A stretch of DNA of 64,000 nucleotides from Brevundimonas bacteroides DSM 4726 (GCF_000701445.1 NZ_JNIX01000015.1:1-64000); one strand, 5' to 3'. Shown: positions 48,381 through 58,362, numbered from the stretch's first letter. Translations and numbers: made by a program. Notes: generated from the letters alone by a model not told the origin.

Positions 48381-48451
48381 ACTAAGCCCTTGCTCAATCC
48401 AAACGCCGAGTCTGGCCCAGCCAGGCGCTAGAACCCGAAAGGATCAGGCAC

Positions 48452-49048
48452 ATGAAGCTGAATGAAATCCGCGACAACGAGGGTGCCCACAAGAAGCGCA
48501 TGCGCGTCGGCCGTGGCCCAGGCTCGGGCAAGGGCAAGACCGCCGGTCGGGGCGTCAAGGGCCAGAAGTCGCGTTCCGGCGTCGCCATCGGCGGCTTCGA
48601 GGGCGGCCAGATGCCGCTCTACATGCGCATGCCCAAGCGCGGCTTCAACAATCCGAATGCGCTCAAGCTGGCCGAAGTGAACCTGTGGCGTCTTCAGGAC
48701 GCCGTGGACGCCAAGAAGCTGGACGCCAAGTCGGAAATCAACGGTGACGCCCTGGTGGCCGCCGGCGTGATCCGTCGCAGCAAGGACGGCGTGCGCCTGC
48801 TGGGCACCGGCGAGGTCAAGGCCAAGCTGAATCTGGTCGTCTGGTCGGCCTCGGCCGGCGCCAAGAAGGCCATCGAGGCCGCCGGCGGCTCGGTCGTTGA
48901 GCAGCGCATCGAGGCGGAAGCCAAGGCCGCCGCCCGCGTCGAGAAGCGCAACGCCGCCAAGGGCAAGGCCCCGGCGCCGAAGGCTCCGCAGGGTGACGCC
49001 AACAAGGTCTCGGCCCGCGCCAAGCGCACCGCTTCGGCCAAGGCGTAA
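48452..49048 (+). CDS. rplO: 50S ribosomal protein L15
   Basis: A 198-residue L15, about 50 residues longer than E. coli L15. The N terminus [20 protein letters not shown] and the [16 protein letters not shown] block are standard. The extra length is an Ala/Lys/Arg-rich C-terminal tail (from about residue 150). It is preceded by GAAAGGA. Confidence 0.97.
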   Translation: MKLNEIRDNEGAHKKRMRVGRGPGSGKGKTAGRGVKGQKSRSGVAIGGFEGGQMPLYMRMPKRGFNNPNALKLAEVNLWRLQDAVDAKKLDAKSEINGDALVAAGVIRRSKDGVRLLGTGEVKAKLNLVVWSASAGAKKAIEAAGGSVVEQRIEAEAKAAARVEKRNAAKGKAPAPKAPQGDANKVSARAKRTASAKA

Positions 49049-49155
49049 CAATAAAGCGCGGGCTGTCTCCCCAAGAGGCCGCCCGTCGCCTATCTGGACG
49101 CAGGCGTCGGATTCTCGTCGATACGCCGCGTTCTGATCAGTCGGGGTAACGACAC

Positions 49156-50532
49156 ATGGCTTCGGCCGCCGAACAACTCGCCGCGAATATGAACATGGGC
49201 TCGTTCGCCAAGGCGACCGAGCTGCACAAGCGCCTGCTGTTCACCCTGCTGGCGCTGCTGGTCTATCGCATCGGCACCTATGTGCCGATCCCGGGCATCA
49301 ACTCCGAAGCCTTCCTGCAGTTCTTCAACAATCCGGACGGCCAGCGCGGCATCCTGGATATGTTCAACATGTTCTCGGGCGGCGCGGTCGAGCGGATGGC
49401 TGTCTTCGCCCTGAACGTCACGCCCTACATCTCAGCGTCGATCATCGTCCAGCTCATGGGCAGCGTGTATCCGCCGTGGGAAAAGCTGCGCAAGGAAGGC
49501 GGCGAGAGCGGCCGCAAGCAGCTGAACCAGTACACGCGCTATCTGACCGTGGTACTCGCGCTGGCGCAGTCCTTCGGCATCGCCGTGGGCCTGAACGCGC
49601 AAGCCGGACTGGTCGACGAACCTGGCCTGTTCTTCATCGTCACAACGGTCGTGTCGCTGACCGGCGGCACCATGTTCCTGATGTGGCTGGGCGAGCAGGT
49701 GACGGCGCGCGGCGTCGGCAACGGTATCTCGCTGATCATCTTCGCGGGTATCGTGGCCATCCTGCCGGGTACGGTCGCGCGTCTGCTGGGTCTGGCCCAG
49801 CAGGGCCAGATGTCGGTCTTCACACTGCTGTTCATCACCGTCCTGGCGATCGCCGTCGTGGTGTTCATCGTCTTCATGGAGCGCGCCCAGCGCCGCCTTC
49901 TGATCCAGTATCCGAAGCGCCAGGAAGGCAATCGCATGGCGGGCGGGGAACGCAGCTTCCTGCCGCTGAAGGTCAACACCGCCGGGGTCATCCCGCCGAT
50001 CTTCGCCTCGTCGCTGCTGCTGCTGCCGACCACGGTCGCCCAGATGACGGCGACGGCCGATCTGCCGGGCTGGATGGACTGGCTGCCGGTCGTCACGGGC
50101 CAGCTCCAGCAGGGCCAGCCGGTGTTCATCGCCCTGTACGGCGCTCTGATCGTCTTCTTCTGCTTCTTCTACACCTCGATCACCTTCAATCCGGAGGACA
50201 CGGCCGAGAACCTGAGGAAGTACGGCGGCTTCCTGCCGGGCATTCGTCCGGGTAAGCGCACGGCGGAGTATCTGGACTACGTCCTCACCCGTCTGACGGT
50301 CATCGGCGCGGCCTACATCACCGCCGTCTGCCTGCTGCCCGAGTTCCTGGTCGGCCAGATGGGCGGCATCTACTTCGGCGGCACCTCGATCCTGATCGTC
50401 GTCTCGGTGACGATGGACACGGTGGCGCAGATCCAGTCGCAGCTGTTGGCGCACCAGTACGAAGGCCTCATCAAGAAGGCCAAGCTGCGCGGTCGCGGCG
50501 GCCGGGGCGCGCCCGCGCCCGTGCGTCGCTAG
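49156..50532 (+). CDS. secY: Preprotein translocase subunit SecY
   Basis: A 458-residue channel protein with ten membrane helices. Early blocks are YRIGTYVPIPGINSEAFLQF and the plug region with GGAVERMAVFALNVTPYISA. Cytoplasmic loops such as PKRQEGNRMAGGERSFLPLK contact the ribosome and SecA. It pairs with SecE, encoded at 11695. It is 107 bases after rplO and followed by adk, the usual order. Confidence 0.98.
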   Translation: MASAAEQLAANMNMGSFAKATELHKRLLFTLLALLVYRIGTYVPIPGINSEAFLQFFNNPDGQRGILDMFNMFSGGAVERMAVFALNVTPYISASIIVQLMGSVYPPWEKLRKEGGESGRKQLNQYTRYLTVVLALAQSFGIAVGLNAQAGLVDEPGLFFIVTTVVSLTGGTMFLMWLGEQVTARGVGNGISLIIFAGIVAILPGTVARLLGLAQQGQMSVFTLLFITVLAIAVVVFIVFMERAQRRLLIQYPKRQEGNRMAGGERSFLPLKVNTAGVIPPIFASSLLLLPTTVAQMTATADLPGWMDWLPVVTGQLQQGQPVFIALYGALIVFFCFFYTSITFNPEDTAENLRKYGGFLPGIRPGKRTAEYLDYVLTRLTVIGAAYITAVCLLPEFLVGQMGGIYFGGTSILIVVSVTMDTVAQIQSQLLAHQYEGLIKKAKLRGRGGRGAPAPVRR

Positions 50533-50562
50533 CGCCTGAGTGCCCGGGGAGGGGTGCCGAGC

Positions 50563-51135
50563 ATGAATCTGATCCTGTTCGGGCCCCCCGCGGCCGGCAA
50601 GGGCACCCAGGCCAAGCGGCTGGTCGAACAGCGCGGCATGGTCCAGCTGTCGACCGGCGACATGCTGCGCGAGGCGATCGCTTCGGGCTCCAAGCTTGGT
50701 CTGGAATGCCAGGCCATCATGTCGCGCGGCGAGCTCGTCTCTGACGCCATCGTCATCGCCCTGATCGAGGCGCGCCTGAAGGAGGCCGAGGACGCCGGCG
50801 GCGCCATCTTCGACGGCTTCCCGCGCACCGTGCCCCAGGCCGAGGCGCTCGACGCCATGCTGGCCAAGCTCGGCAAGAAGATCGACCACGTCGTGCGGCT
50901 CAAGGTCGATGATACGGCTCTGATGGAGCGGATCGCCAAGCGCTACGCCGATCAGGGTCGGCCGGACGACAATCCGGACAGCTTCAAGGTCCGGCTGGAC
51001 GCCTACAACCGCAACACCGCGCCTCTGCTGCCGTACTATGCCGACAAGGGCCTCCTGACCGAGGTCGACGGCATGGGCTCGATCGACAGCGTCGCCTCCG
51101 CCATCGACGCGGCCCTGGACGGCAAGTCCGCCTGA
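50563..51135 (+). CDS. adk: Adenylate kinase
   Basis: A 190-residue enzyme: P-loop FGPPAAGKGTQAKRL, DGFPRTVPQAEAL, and a short LID (IAKRYADQGRPDDNPDSFKV) without the zinc cysteines, the short-form adk. It interconverts ATP, ADP and AMP. The ATG at 50563 has GGGGAGGGG upstream, whereas the GTG at 50554 lies inside that ribosome binding site. Confidence 0.97.
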   Translation: MNLILFGPPAAGKGTQAKRLVEQRGMVQLSTGDMLREAIASGSKLGLECQAIMSRGELVSDAIVIALIEARLKEAEDAGGAIFDGFPRTVPQAEALDAMLAKLGKKIDHVVRLKVDDTALMERIAKRYADQGRPDDNPDSFKVRLDAYNRNTAPLLPYYADKGLLTEVDGMGSIDSVASAIDAALDGKSA

Positions 51136-51199
51136 GGCTCGCGTTACAGGCCGAATGAACGCAAGGTGACGCTTCGCCGTCTCATGCGTTCATGACCCG

Positions 51200-51952
51200 A
51201 TGATACCCAGGCGCGTGGCCCAGTTTCTGTCAGACGCGACAGCGAAGCGATGGACCCGCCCGGCCGTGGTCGCCACGGTCGTGGCCGCCCATGTCGCTGT
51301 CCTGGCTGCCATCGGCCTGTCCCGCGCCGCGCCGCCGTCGATCCCGCTCCAGCTGCCGATCTCGGTCGAATTGTTCGAGATCGCGCCGCCGCCTCCTCCG
51401 CCGCCTCCGCCAGGCCCCGAACCCGCCGCCGACCCGGGCGGGGGCGCGCCGGCGGCCGCCTCGCGCGTCAACCGGCCGCCGGACCCGCCGCGCGTCCGGC
51501 CCGAACTGCCGGTGCTTCCGCCGACGCCTGCGCCCGAGCCCACCCTGGTCGTCGGCGCCTCGCCGACGGCGACCCTCAACACCGGCCTCGGTCAGGGCGG
51601 CGAGGGGACCGGCACGGGCGCCGGAACCGGCGCCGGCGATGGACCGGGATCCGGCACGGGCGCCCAGATCCTGCGCGGCGCCTCCAACGGCGAGATCATG
51701 GACTTCGTCCCGCCCGAAGCCCGCCGCCGCCGCATCGCCGGCCGCGCCTCGGTCAACTGTGTCATCCGCGCCGACACCCGGCTGGAGGCCTGCCGTCTCG
51801 TCGATGAGACGCCGGGCGGCCTGGGCTTCGGCGACGCCGCCGTCCGCATCGCCGAGACCCACTTCCGCTTCCGGCCGCCCACCACGGCCTCGGGCCGCGT
51901 CGTGGAGGGCTTCCGGGTGACCGTCTTCGTCCAGTTCGGGCGGCAGGGTTGA
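51200..51952 (+). CDS. TonB-like energy transducer
   Basis: A 250-residue protein. One membrane helix lies at about 23-42 (VVATVVAAHVAVLAAIGLSR). A Pro-rich periplasmic spacer follows (nine consecutive Pro near 64, then more at 90-115) and a Gly/Thr-rich stretch (GTGAGTGAGDGPGSGTG). The C-terminal domain has ASVNCVIRADTRLEACRLVD and ETHFRFRPPTTASGRVVEGF, as in TonB family proteins. With ExbBD (not in the window) it would energise outer-membrane receptors. A metalloprotease gene follows after 66 bases. Confidence 0.85.
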   Translation: MIPRRVAQFLSDATAKRWTRPAVVATVVAAHVAVLAAIGLSRAAPPSIPLQLPISVELFEIAPPPPPPPPPGPEPAADPGGGAPAAASRVNRPPDPPRVRPELPVLPPTPAPEPTLVVGASPTATLNTGLGQGGEGTGTGAGTGAGDGPGSGTGAQILRGASNGEIMDFVPPEARRRRIAGRASVNCVIRADTRLEACRLVDETPGGLGFGDAAVRIAETHFRFRPPTTASGRVVEGFRVTVFVQFGRQG

Positions 51953-52018
51953 AGCGCCGTTTGACCTGACCGCGCGAACCCCTCCAAATGCCCGGGTATT
52001 CAGGCGAGGGGCGGCATC

Positions 52019-54502
52019 ATGGTTCGGATCGGCACGGCGGCGACGGCGCTCGCCCTGATTCTGGCGCTCGGGGCGCCCGCGGCTGCCGTCGCCCAGTCGG
52101 AGCCCGCCTCCTACAGCCGGACCATCGAGGGCCTGGCGCGACAGGACGGCCTCTTGCCGATCTTCGTCGATCAGGCCGGCGGCAAGGTGCTGATGCAGCT
52201 CCCGGCCGCTGCCAGCGACGGCGTGCTGGCCCGCGTCATCCATCATACCGCGCTGCGCACCGGCGTGGGTTCGGCCGTCACGGGGCTGGACCGCGCCCAG
52301 ATCGGCCCGACCAACATCCTCGCCTTCCGCCGCCTCGGCCGTCGCGTCATCGCCGAGTTCGAGAACCCCCGCTATCGCGCCAGCCAGGGCTCGCCCGAGG
52401 AACAGGCCGCCGCCCGCGACGCCTTCGTCGGCTCCTCGGTCTGGTCCGGGGAGGTGATCGCCACCGCGCCCGACGGCTCGGTCCTGATCGACATCTCCAG
52501 CTTCGTCACCCGCGACGCCCACGGCATCGCGCCGTCCCTGGCCCGTTCGGGGCAGGGGACGCTGCGCCCCGTCGCCGACCTGACCCTGATCGACCCGACC
52601 CAGGCCCGCGCCTTCCCCGACAACGTCGAGCTGGAAGCCCGCCTGACCTTCAGCGTCGACAACCCCGGGCGCGTGCTGAACCAGATCGCGCCGGACAGCC
52701 GCATGGCCACCTTCACCGTGCGCCACAGCTTCATCCGCCTGCCCGACGACGGCTACCAGCCCCGCGCCTACGACCCTCGCACGGGTGCGCTGTCGACGGT
52801 GATCACCGACTTCTCCGCCCCGCTGGACGAACCGATCGTCAGCCGCGTCGCCAACCGCTTCCGCCTGGTGAAGACCGATCCGACGGCGGCCCGTTCCACC
52901 GTCGTCGAACCCATCGTCTTCTACGTCGATCGCGCCGCTCCCGAGCCGATCCGCACGGCGCTGGTGGAGGGCGCCCAGTGGTGGGCCGAAGCCTTCGAAC
53001 GCGCGGGCTACATCGACGCCTATCGCGTCGAGGTCCTGCCCGAGGGCGTCGATCCGCTGGACGCCCGGTACAACGTCATCAACTGGGTCAATCGCGCGAC
53101 GCGCAGCTGGTCCTACGGCCAGAGCGTCGTCGATCCCCGCACCGGAGAGATCGTCAAGGGCAGCGTGCTCTTGGGCAGCCTTCGCATCCGTCAGGACATG
53201 CTGATCTTCGAAGGGCTGGTCGGCGCCGATCAGACAGGGACTGGCGGCCCCAACGACCCGCGCGAAGTCGCGCTGGCCCGCATCCGCCAGCTGTCGGCGC
53301 ACGAGGTCGGCCACGCCATCGGCCTGCTGCACAACTTCGCCGCCTCGACCCAGGACCGCGCCTCGGTCATGGACTATCCGGTGCCCCTGATCCGGGTGGA
53401 CGGCGACGAGCTGGATTTCTCCAGCGCCTATGACACGGGCGTCGGCGAGTGGGATCGCTTCGCCATCGACTGGCTCTATGCCGACGCCGATCCGGCCGAA
53501 CTGGACCGGCGGGCGAGGGAAGGGGCGGCGCGCCTTCGCTTCGTCTCGGACGGCGACGCCCGGGTGGGCGGCGACGCCCAGCCTTGGGGCAGTCTGTGGG
53601 ACAACGGGGCCGACCCGGTCGAGGAGCTCAACCACTTGATGCGGGTGCGCCGCATAGCTCTGAGCCGCTTCGGCCTCGCCGCCCTGCCGGAGGGCTCGGC
53701 CGTCAATGACCTGCGCCGGCGCATCGTGCCCATCTATCTCTTCCACCGTTATCAGGTGGACGCCACGGCCAAGCTGATCGGCGGCCTGGATTACGGCTAT
53801 CCGGTCACCGGCGACGGCCGCGAGACCGCCCAGCCCGTTCCCGCCGACCAACAACGCGCCGCGCTTGCCGCCCTCATGACCACGCTCGACCCCGCCGCGC
53901 TGGACCTGCCCGAGCCCCTCCTGGCCCTGCTCGCCGCCCAGCAGTCGGGCGACAGCGACCCCCAGCACGACATCGAGCTGTTCGCCACCCGCCAAGGCCA
54001 GCTCTTCGACCCCGGCAGCGCCGCCGAGGCCGCCGCCGACACGACGCTCAACGCGCTGCTCGCCCCCCGCCGCGTGGAACGTCTCGCCGACGTCGAACGC
54101 CGCGATCCATCCGCGCTCGGCCTGACCGAGACGTTGGACACCCTGTTCGCCACGGCCTTCCGTCCTGCCGCCGGCCGGCTGGCCGAGCCGGCCCGCCGCG
54201 TCCAGGCGCGCACCGTCCTGACGCTGGCCGGACTGCTGCGCTCGGATGCCGTCTCGGCCACGAGCTCCGCCATCGTGGAAGACCGCCTCAAGGCGCTCGA
54301 GGAACGTCTCGACAGTTCGCGCGCTTCCGACCCGGTTCAGCGGGCGCATGACCGCTTCCTGGCCGAGCTGATCTCCGACCGCGAGCGGCTGGATCAGTTG
54401 CTGGAAGAGAACCGCATCGAGACGCCCACGCCGCCCGGCAGCCCGATCGGCGCCGAGGCCTGTTGGCACTGCGAGCCGTCAACGGGCGTTGACGGAAACT
54501 GA
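52019..54502 (+). CDS. Exported zinc metalloprotease, metzincin type (DUF5117/DUF4953-like)
   Basis: An 827-residue protein with a signal peptide ending near residue 27 (AAAVAQ). Residues about 35-330 are a beta-rich pro- or substrate domain (DUF5117-like). The catalytic domain has the full metzincin zinc motif HEVGHAIGLLH with His428, Glu429, His432 and His438, and a following SVMDYP Met-turn near residue 453. The long C-terminal region (DUF4953-like) is mostly helical. It is predicted to act in the periplasm or outside the cell; the substrate is unknown. Confidence 0.87.
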   Translation: MVRIGTAATALALILALGAPAAAVAQSEPASYSRTIEGLARQDGLLPIFVDQAGGKVLMQLPAAASDGVLARVIHHTALRTGVGSAVTGLDRAQIGPTNILAFRRLGRRVIAEFENPRYRASQGSPEEQAAARDAFVGSSVWSGEVIATAPDGSVLIDISSFVTRDAHGIAPSLARSGQGTLRPVADLTLIDPTQARAFPDNVELEARLTFSVDNPGRVLNQIAPDSRMATFTVRHSFIRLPDDGYQPRAYDPRTGALSTVITDFSAPLDEPIVSRVANRFRLVKTDPTAARSTVVEPIVFYVDRAAPEPIRTALVEGAQWWAEAFERAGYIDAYRVEVLPEGVDPLDARYNVINWVNRATRSWSYGQSVVDPRTGEIVKGSVLLGSLRIRQDMLIFEGLVGADQTGTGGPNDPREVALARIRQLSAHEVGHAIGLLHNFAASTQDRASVMDYPVPLIRVDGDELDFSSAYDTGVGEWDRFAIDWLYADADPAELDRRAREGAARLRFVSDGDARVGGDAQPWGSLWDNGADPVEELNHLMRVRRIALSRFGLAALPEGSAVNDLRRRIVPIYLFHRYQVDATAKLIGGLDYGYPVTGDGRETAQPVPADQQRAALAALMTTLDPAALDLPEPLLALLAAQQSGDSDPQHDIELFATRQGQLFDPGSAAEAAADTTLNALLAPRRVERLADVERRDPSALGLTETLDTLFATAFRPAAGRLAEPARRVQARTVLTLAGLLRSDAVSATSSAIVEDRLKALEERLDSSRASDPVQRAHDRFLAELISDRERLDQLLEENRIETPTPPGSPIGAEACWHCEPSTGVDGN

Positions 54503-54601
54503 ATCACCTGTATAAGGCGCGCTTCCCGCGAAGGGCGCCACGCTCCTGGTCTGTTGACCGGAGCGTTTGTTGCGTCCGGAAACGCGTATCTGGAGAGCTT
54601 C

Positions 54602-54970
54602 GTGGCCCGTATCGCTGGCGTCAACATCCCGACCAACAAGCGCGTCGTCATCGCGCTGCAGTACATCCATGGCATCGGACCCAAGTCCGCCCAGGAGATC
54701 ACCGAGAAGGTCGGCATCGAGGCCTCGCGCCGGGTCAACCAGCTGACCGACGCCGAAGTCCTGCAGATCCGCGAGACGATCGACAAGGATCACACCGTCG
54801 AGGGCGACCTGCGCCGCGAGACCTCGATGAACATCAAGCGTCTGATGGACCTGGCCTGTTACCGCGGCCTGCGTCACCGCAAGGGCCTGCCGGTCCGCGG
54901 CCAGCGCACCCACACCAACGCCCGCACCCGCAAGGGTCCCGCCAAGCCGATCGCCGGCAAGAAGAAGTAA
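54602..54970 (+). CDS. rpsM: 30S ribosomal protein S13
   Basis: A 122-residue S13 starting at GTG (product [20 protein letters not shown]). GGAGAG lies just upstream at 54592-54597. The C-terminal [20 protein letters not shown] contacts P-site tRNA. A longer frame from 54554 adds 16 residues not found in S13. First gene of the alpha operon. Confidence 0.97.
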   Translation: MARIAGVNIPTNKRVVIALQYIHGIGPKSAQEITEKVGIEASRRVNQLTDAEVLQIRETIDKDHTVEGDLRRETSMNIKRLMDLACYRGLRHRKGLPVRGQRTHTNARTRKGPAKPIAGKKK

Positions 54971-54982
54971 GAGAGCTAGCTG

Positions 54983-55372
54983 ATGGCCAAGGAACCGGGT
55001 CGCGTAAAGAAGCGCGAGCGCAAGAACATCACCTCGGGCGTCGCCCACGTGAATGCGTCCTTCAACAACACGATGGTGACCATCACCGACGCGCAAGGGA
55101 ACGCGATTTCCTGGTCGTCGGCCGGTCACATGGGCTTCAAGGGTTCGCGCAAGTCGACCCCCTACGCCGCCCAGATGGCCGCCGAGGACGCGGGCAAGAA
55201 GGCCGCCGAGCACGGCGTCCGCACCCTGGAAGTCAACGTTTCGGGTCCGGGTTCGGGCCGCGAGTCGGCGCTGCGGGCCCTGCAGGCCGTCGGCATGACC
55301 ATCACCACCATCCGCGACGTCACCCCGATGCCACACAACGGCTGCCGTCCGCCCAAGCGTCGCCGCGTCTAA
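54983..55372 (+). CDS. rpsK: 30S ribosomal protein S11
   Basis: A 129-residue S11 with [20 protein letters not shown] and the C-terminal [18 protein letters not shown]. It is part of the platform near the mRNA exit. Confidence 0.98.
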   Translation: MAKEPGRVKKRERKNITSGVAHVNASFNNTMVTITDAQGNAISWSSAGHMGFKGSRKSTPYAAQMAAEDAGKKAAEHGVRTLEVNVSGPGSGRESALRALQAVGMTITTIRDVTPMPHNGCRPPKRRRV

Positions 55373-55467
55373 GCGCCGCCTGAAGACTGCCGCCGACCTT
55401 ATTTTCCGCCGGTCCTGCCTCACCTGACGAGGTTTAGGGGGACCGGCGACACTCGTTAGGGACACCT

Positions 55468-56487
55468 ATGATCGAACGTAACTGGCAAGAGCTGATCCGT
55501 CCCGAGAAGCCGCAGATCGAGCTGGGTTCCGACGCGCAACGCAAGGCGCGTCTGGTGGCAGAGCCTCTGGAGCGCGGCTTTGGCGTGACGCTCGGCAATG
55601 CGCTCCGCCGCGTTCTCCTGTCGTCGCTGCAAGGCGCGGCCGTGACCGCCATCCAGATCGACGGCGTGGTGCACGAGTTCTCGTCGCTGGAAGGCGTGCG
55701 CGAGGACGTCGTCGACATCGTGCTGAACATCAAGCAACTGGCCCTGCGCATGCACGCCGAGGGCCCCAAGCGCATGACGCTGCGCGCCACCGGCCCCGGT
55801 CCGGTGACCGCCGGCCAGATCGATGTGCCCGCCGACATCGAGGTCCTGAACCCCGATCACGTGCTCTGCACCCTGGACGACGGCGCCTCGATCCGCATGG
55901 AACTGACCGTCCAGAACGGCAAGGGCTATGTGGCGTCCGAGTTCAACCGCCCGGAAGACGCCCCGATCGGCCTGATCGCCGTCGACGCCCTTTATTCGCC
56001 GGTCAAGCGCGTCGCCTATCGCGTCGAGCCGACCCGTCAGGGCCAGTCGCTCGACTACGACAAGCTGATCATGGAAGTCGAAACCAACGGCGCCGTGTCG
56101 CCGGTCGACGCCGTGGCCTATGCCTCGCGCATCCTCCAGGACCAGCTGCAGATCTTCATCACCTTCGAAGAGCCCAAGAAGGCCGTCGAGGCGACCGAGG
56201 GCAAGCCGGACCTGCCGTTCAATCCGGCCCTGCTGAAGAAGGTCGACGAACTGGAGCTGTCCGTCCGCTCGGCCAACTGCCTGAAGAACGACAACATCGT
56301 CTACATCGGCGACCTGATCCAGAAGACCGAGGGCGAGATGCTTCGCACCCCGAACTTCGGCCGCAAGTCGCTGAACGAGATCAAGGAGGTCCTGACCTCC
56401 ATGGGTCTGTCGCTCGGCATGGACGTGCCGAACTGGCCGCCCGAAAACATCGAAGACCTGGCCAAGAAGTTCGACGACCAGATCTAG
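55468..56487 (+). CDS. rpoA: RNA polymerase subunit alpha
   Basis: A 339-residue subunit. The N-terminal domain (about 1-235) has [20 protein letters not shown] for dimerisation and beta/beta-prime binding. The C-terminal DNA-binding domain (about 255-330) has [20 protein letters not shown] and the [17 protein letters not shown] helix. It is the only core RNA polymerase subunit gene in the window. Confidence 0.98.
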   Translation: MIERNWQELIRPEKPQIELGSDAQRKARLVAEPLERGFGVTLGNALRRVLLSSLQGAAVTAIQIDGVVHEFSSLEGVREDVVDIVLNIKQLALRMHAEGPKRMTLRATGPGPVTAGQIDVPADIEVLNPDHVLCTLDDGASIRMELTVQNGKGYVASEFNRPEDAPIGLIAVDALYSPVKRVAYRVEPTRQGQSLDYDKLIMEVETNGAVSPVDAVAYASRILQDQLQIFITFEEPKKAVEATEGKPDLPFNPALLKKVDELELSVRSANCLKNDNIVYIGDLIQKTEGEMLRTPNFGRKSLNEIKEVLTSMGLSLGMDVPNWPPENIEDLAKKFDDQI

Positions 56488-56603
56488 TTTCAACCCTCCG
56501 CCCAAGACCCCCAAAAAAGCGAACCGGGGGTCGCGGAGCGGTTAGAATGACAGGCCCAAGGTCCGGTTCTGCTGGAAACCAGGGTTGAGTAGGAGAGACC
56601 CCG

Positions 56604-57023
56604 ATGCGCCACGGCGCCGCCTATCGCAAGCTCGGCCGTACGGTCAGCCACCGCCAGGCCATGTTCGCCAACATGGCCGCCTCGCTGATCAAGCACGAGC
56701 AGATCACGACGACCCTGCCCAAGGCCAAGGAGCTGCGGCCCTTCGTCGAGAAGCTGGTCACGCTCGGCAAGAAGGGCGACCTGCACGCCCGTCGTCAGGC
56801 CATCAGCCAGGTCCGCGACGTGACCCAGGTCGGCAAGCTGTTCGAGACGATCGGCCCGCGCTACGCCGACCGCAACGGCGGCTACATCCGCATCATGAAG
56901 GCCGGCTATCGCCACGGCGACAACGCCCCCATGGCCGTCATCGAGTTCGTCGACCGCGACGTCTCGGCCAAGGGCCAGGACTCGGGTCCGGTCATGTCCT
57001 ACGAGGGCGACGACGAGGCCTGA
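56604..57023 (+). CDS. rplQ: 50S ribosomal protein L17
   Basis: A 139-residue L17 ([20 protein letters not shown], then [20 protein letters not shown]). It is the last gene of the alpha operon, followed by a strong terminator. GTAGGAGAG precedes the ATG. Confidence 0.98.
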   Translation: MRHGAAYRKLGRTVSHRQAMFANMAASLIKHEQITTTLPKAKELRPFVEKLVTLGKKGDLHARRQAISQVRDVTQVGKLFETIGPRYADRNGGYIRIMKAGYRHGDNAPMAVIEFVDRDVSAKGQDSGPVMSYEGDDEA

Positions 57024-57050
57024 GCCTCCGTTCGACGCTGACGATCTGAG

Positions 57051-57081
57051 AGGGCGATCCGGGCGACCGGATCGCCCTTTT
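57051..57081 (+). terminator. Alpha operon terminator
   Basis: A perfect 12-bp stem AGGGCGATCCGG/CCGGATCGCCCT with a GCGA loop followed by TTT. It ends the rpsM-rplQ transcript. Confidence 0.9.
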
Positions 57082-57113
57082 CGTTTGCCTCGGAGCGGGG
57101 CAGGGTGGGGGCA

Positions 57114-57575
57114 ATGCGCCTCGACATCGTCCCCTATCGCCCTGACCATCACCCCGCGTGGATCGCGCTGAACGAGCACTGGATCCTCGACGGCGGCTAC
57201 GCCATCGAGGCCAAGGACCGCCTGACGCTGGATGATCCGGACGGTTCCGTCCTGTCCAGGGGCGGGATCATCTTCATGGTCGAGCGGGACGGGGAGGCGG
57301 TCGGCTGCTGCGCGCTGCTGGCCATGCCGGACGGCGGCTATGAGGTCGGCAAGATGGCGGTCGCCCGCTCGGCCCAGGGTCTCGGCCTCGGCCATCGACT
57401 GCTCCAGGCCTGCGAGGATCACGCCCGCGCCGCCGGCGCGCCCCGGCTCTATCTGGAGACCAACACCAGCCAGACCCATGCCATCGCCCTCTATCGCCGC
57501 TTCGGCTTCGTCGACCTGCCGCCCCAGCCGACGCCCTACGCGCGTTGCAACGTCTGGATGGAGAAGCGCCTGTGA
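57114..57575 (+). CDS. GNAT family N-acetyltransferase
   Basis: A 153-residue enzyme with the acetyl-CoA site EVGKMAVARSAQGLGLGHRL (motif A, Q/R-x-x-G-x-G/A as QGLGLG), followed by YLETNTSQTHAIALYRRFGF (motif B). The substrate is unknown. Its stop overlaps the GST start (GTGA). Confidence 0.88.
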   Translation: MRLDIVPYRPDHHPAWIALNEHWILDGGYAIEAKDRLTLDDPDGSVLSRGGIIFMVERDGEAVGCCALLAMPDGGYEVGKMAVARSAQGLGLGHRLLQACEDHARAAGAPRLYLETNTSQTHAIALYRRFGFVDLPPQPTPYARCNVWMEKRL

Positions 57576-58240
57576 GCGACCCCGCGACCAATCTGGTCCT
57601 CTACAGCCACCCCTTCTCCTCCTACTGCCAGAAGGCCCTCGTCGCCTTCTATGAGAAGGGCCTGCCGTTCGGGCACCGGAACCTCGAGCAACCGGAGGCC
57701 ATGGACGAGCTAAAGGCCTCATGGCCCTTCGGCCAGTTCCCGATCCTGAAAGAGGCCAGCGGCCGCGTGACCGCCGAGACCTCGATCATCATCGAGCGCC
57801 TCGACCAGATCGCCCCGGACACGCCCATGATCCCAACCGACCCGGACGCGGCGCTGCAGGTCCGCTTCATGGACCGGGTCTTCGACAACCACCTCCAGTC
57901 CAATCAGCAGCGCATCATCTACAACACTCTCCGCCCTGAGGCCGACCGCGACCCCATCGCCGACGCCGAGGCCCGCGCGAAGCTGGAGACCGCCTACGCC
58001 TGGCTGGACGGCGTGATGGCCACCCGCACCTGGGCGGCGGGCGGGACCTTCACTCTGGCAGACTGCGGCGCCGCGCCAGGCCTGCTCTACGCCCACTGGA
58101 CCCACGCCATTCCGGAGCGATTTCAGCACCTCTGGGCCTACCGCCGCCGTCTGCTGGACCGCCCCAGCTACGCCCGCGTGTTAGATGAGGCGCGTCCCTA
58201 TCGCGGCTATTTCCCGCTCGGCGCGCCCGACGAGGACTGA
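57572..58240 (+). CDS. Glutathione S-transferase family protein
   Basis: A 222-residue protein. The thioredoxin-like N-terminal domain has LYSHPFSSYCQKALVAFYEK, with ETSIIIERLD supplying the usual Glu-Ser glutathione contact (TAETSIII). An all-helical C-terminal domain follows, with TFTLADCGAAPGLLYAHWTH. It starts at GTG within the GNAT stop, so it is translationally coupled. Probably a detoxification enzyme. Confidence 0.9.
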   Translation: MSDPATNLVLYSHPFSSYCQKALVAFYEKGLPFGHRNLEQPEAMDELKASWPFGQFPILKEASGRVTAETSIIIERLDQIAPDTPMIPTDPDAALQVRFMDRVFDNHLQSNQQRIIYNTLRPEADRDPIADAEARAKLETAYAWLDGVMATRTWAAGGTFTLADCGAAPGLLYAHWTHAIPERFQHLWAYRRRLLDRPSYARVLDEARPYRGYFPLGAPDED

Positions 58241-58256
58241 CCGACCACCCGTGATA

Positions 58257-58285
58257 TTTCGCACGGCACGCGAAACAAATTCGCG
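58257..58285. promoter_or_regulatory. Overlapping inverted repeats upstream of the TonB receptor
   Basis: TTTCGC (58257-58262) and GCGAAA (58270-58275) form one inverted repeat. CGCGAA (58269-58274) and TTCGCG (58280-58285) form a second that shares its left arm. The pattern looks like a regulator site in the gap before the receptor gene. Confidence 0.4.
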
Positions 58286-58362
58286 TTTCAGGCCAGCTTG
58301 ACCATTTGCGGCCGTTTCGTGTCGGCGTAGCGTCCGCGCTGCGACAACCTCAGGAGGGACGC

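Noticed and set aside
51230..54469. A 1079-codon open frame on the minus strand
   Set aside because: It runs antisense to the TonB-like and metzincin genes, which have signal sequence, domain and active-site support. Long antisense frames are expected in high-GC DNA.
53797..54482. Short minus-strand frames at the end of the metzincin gene
   Set aside because: They have no ribosome binding sites, are Arg/Ser-rich and are fully covered by the supported plus-strand gene.
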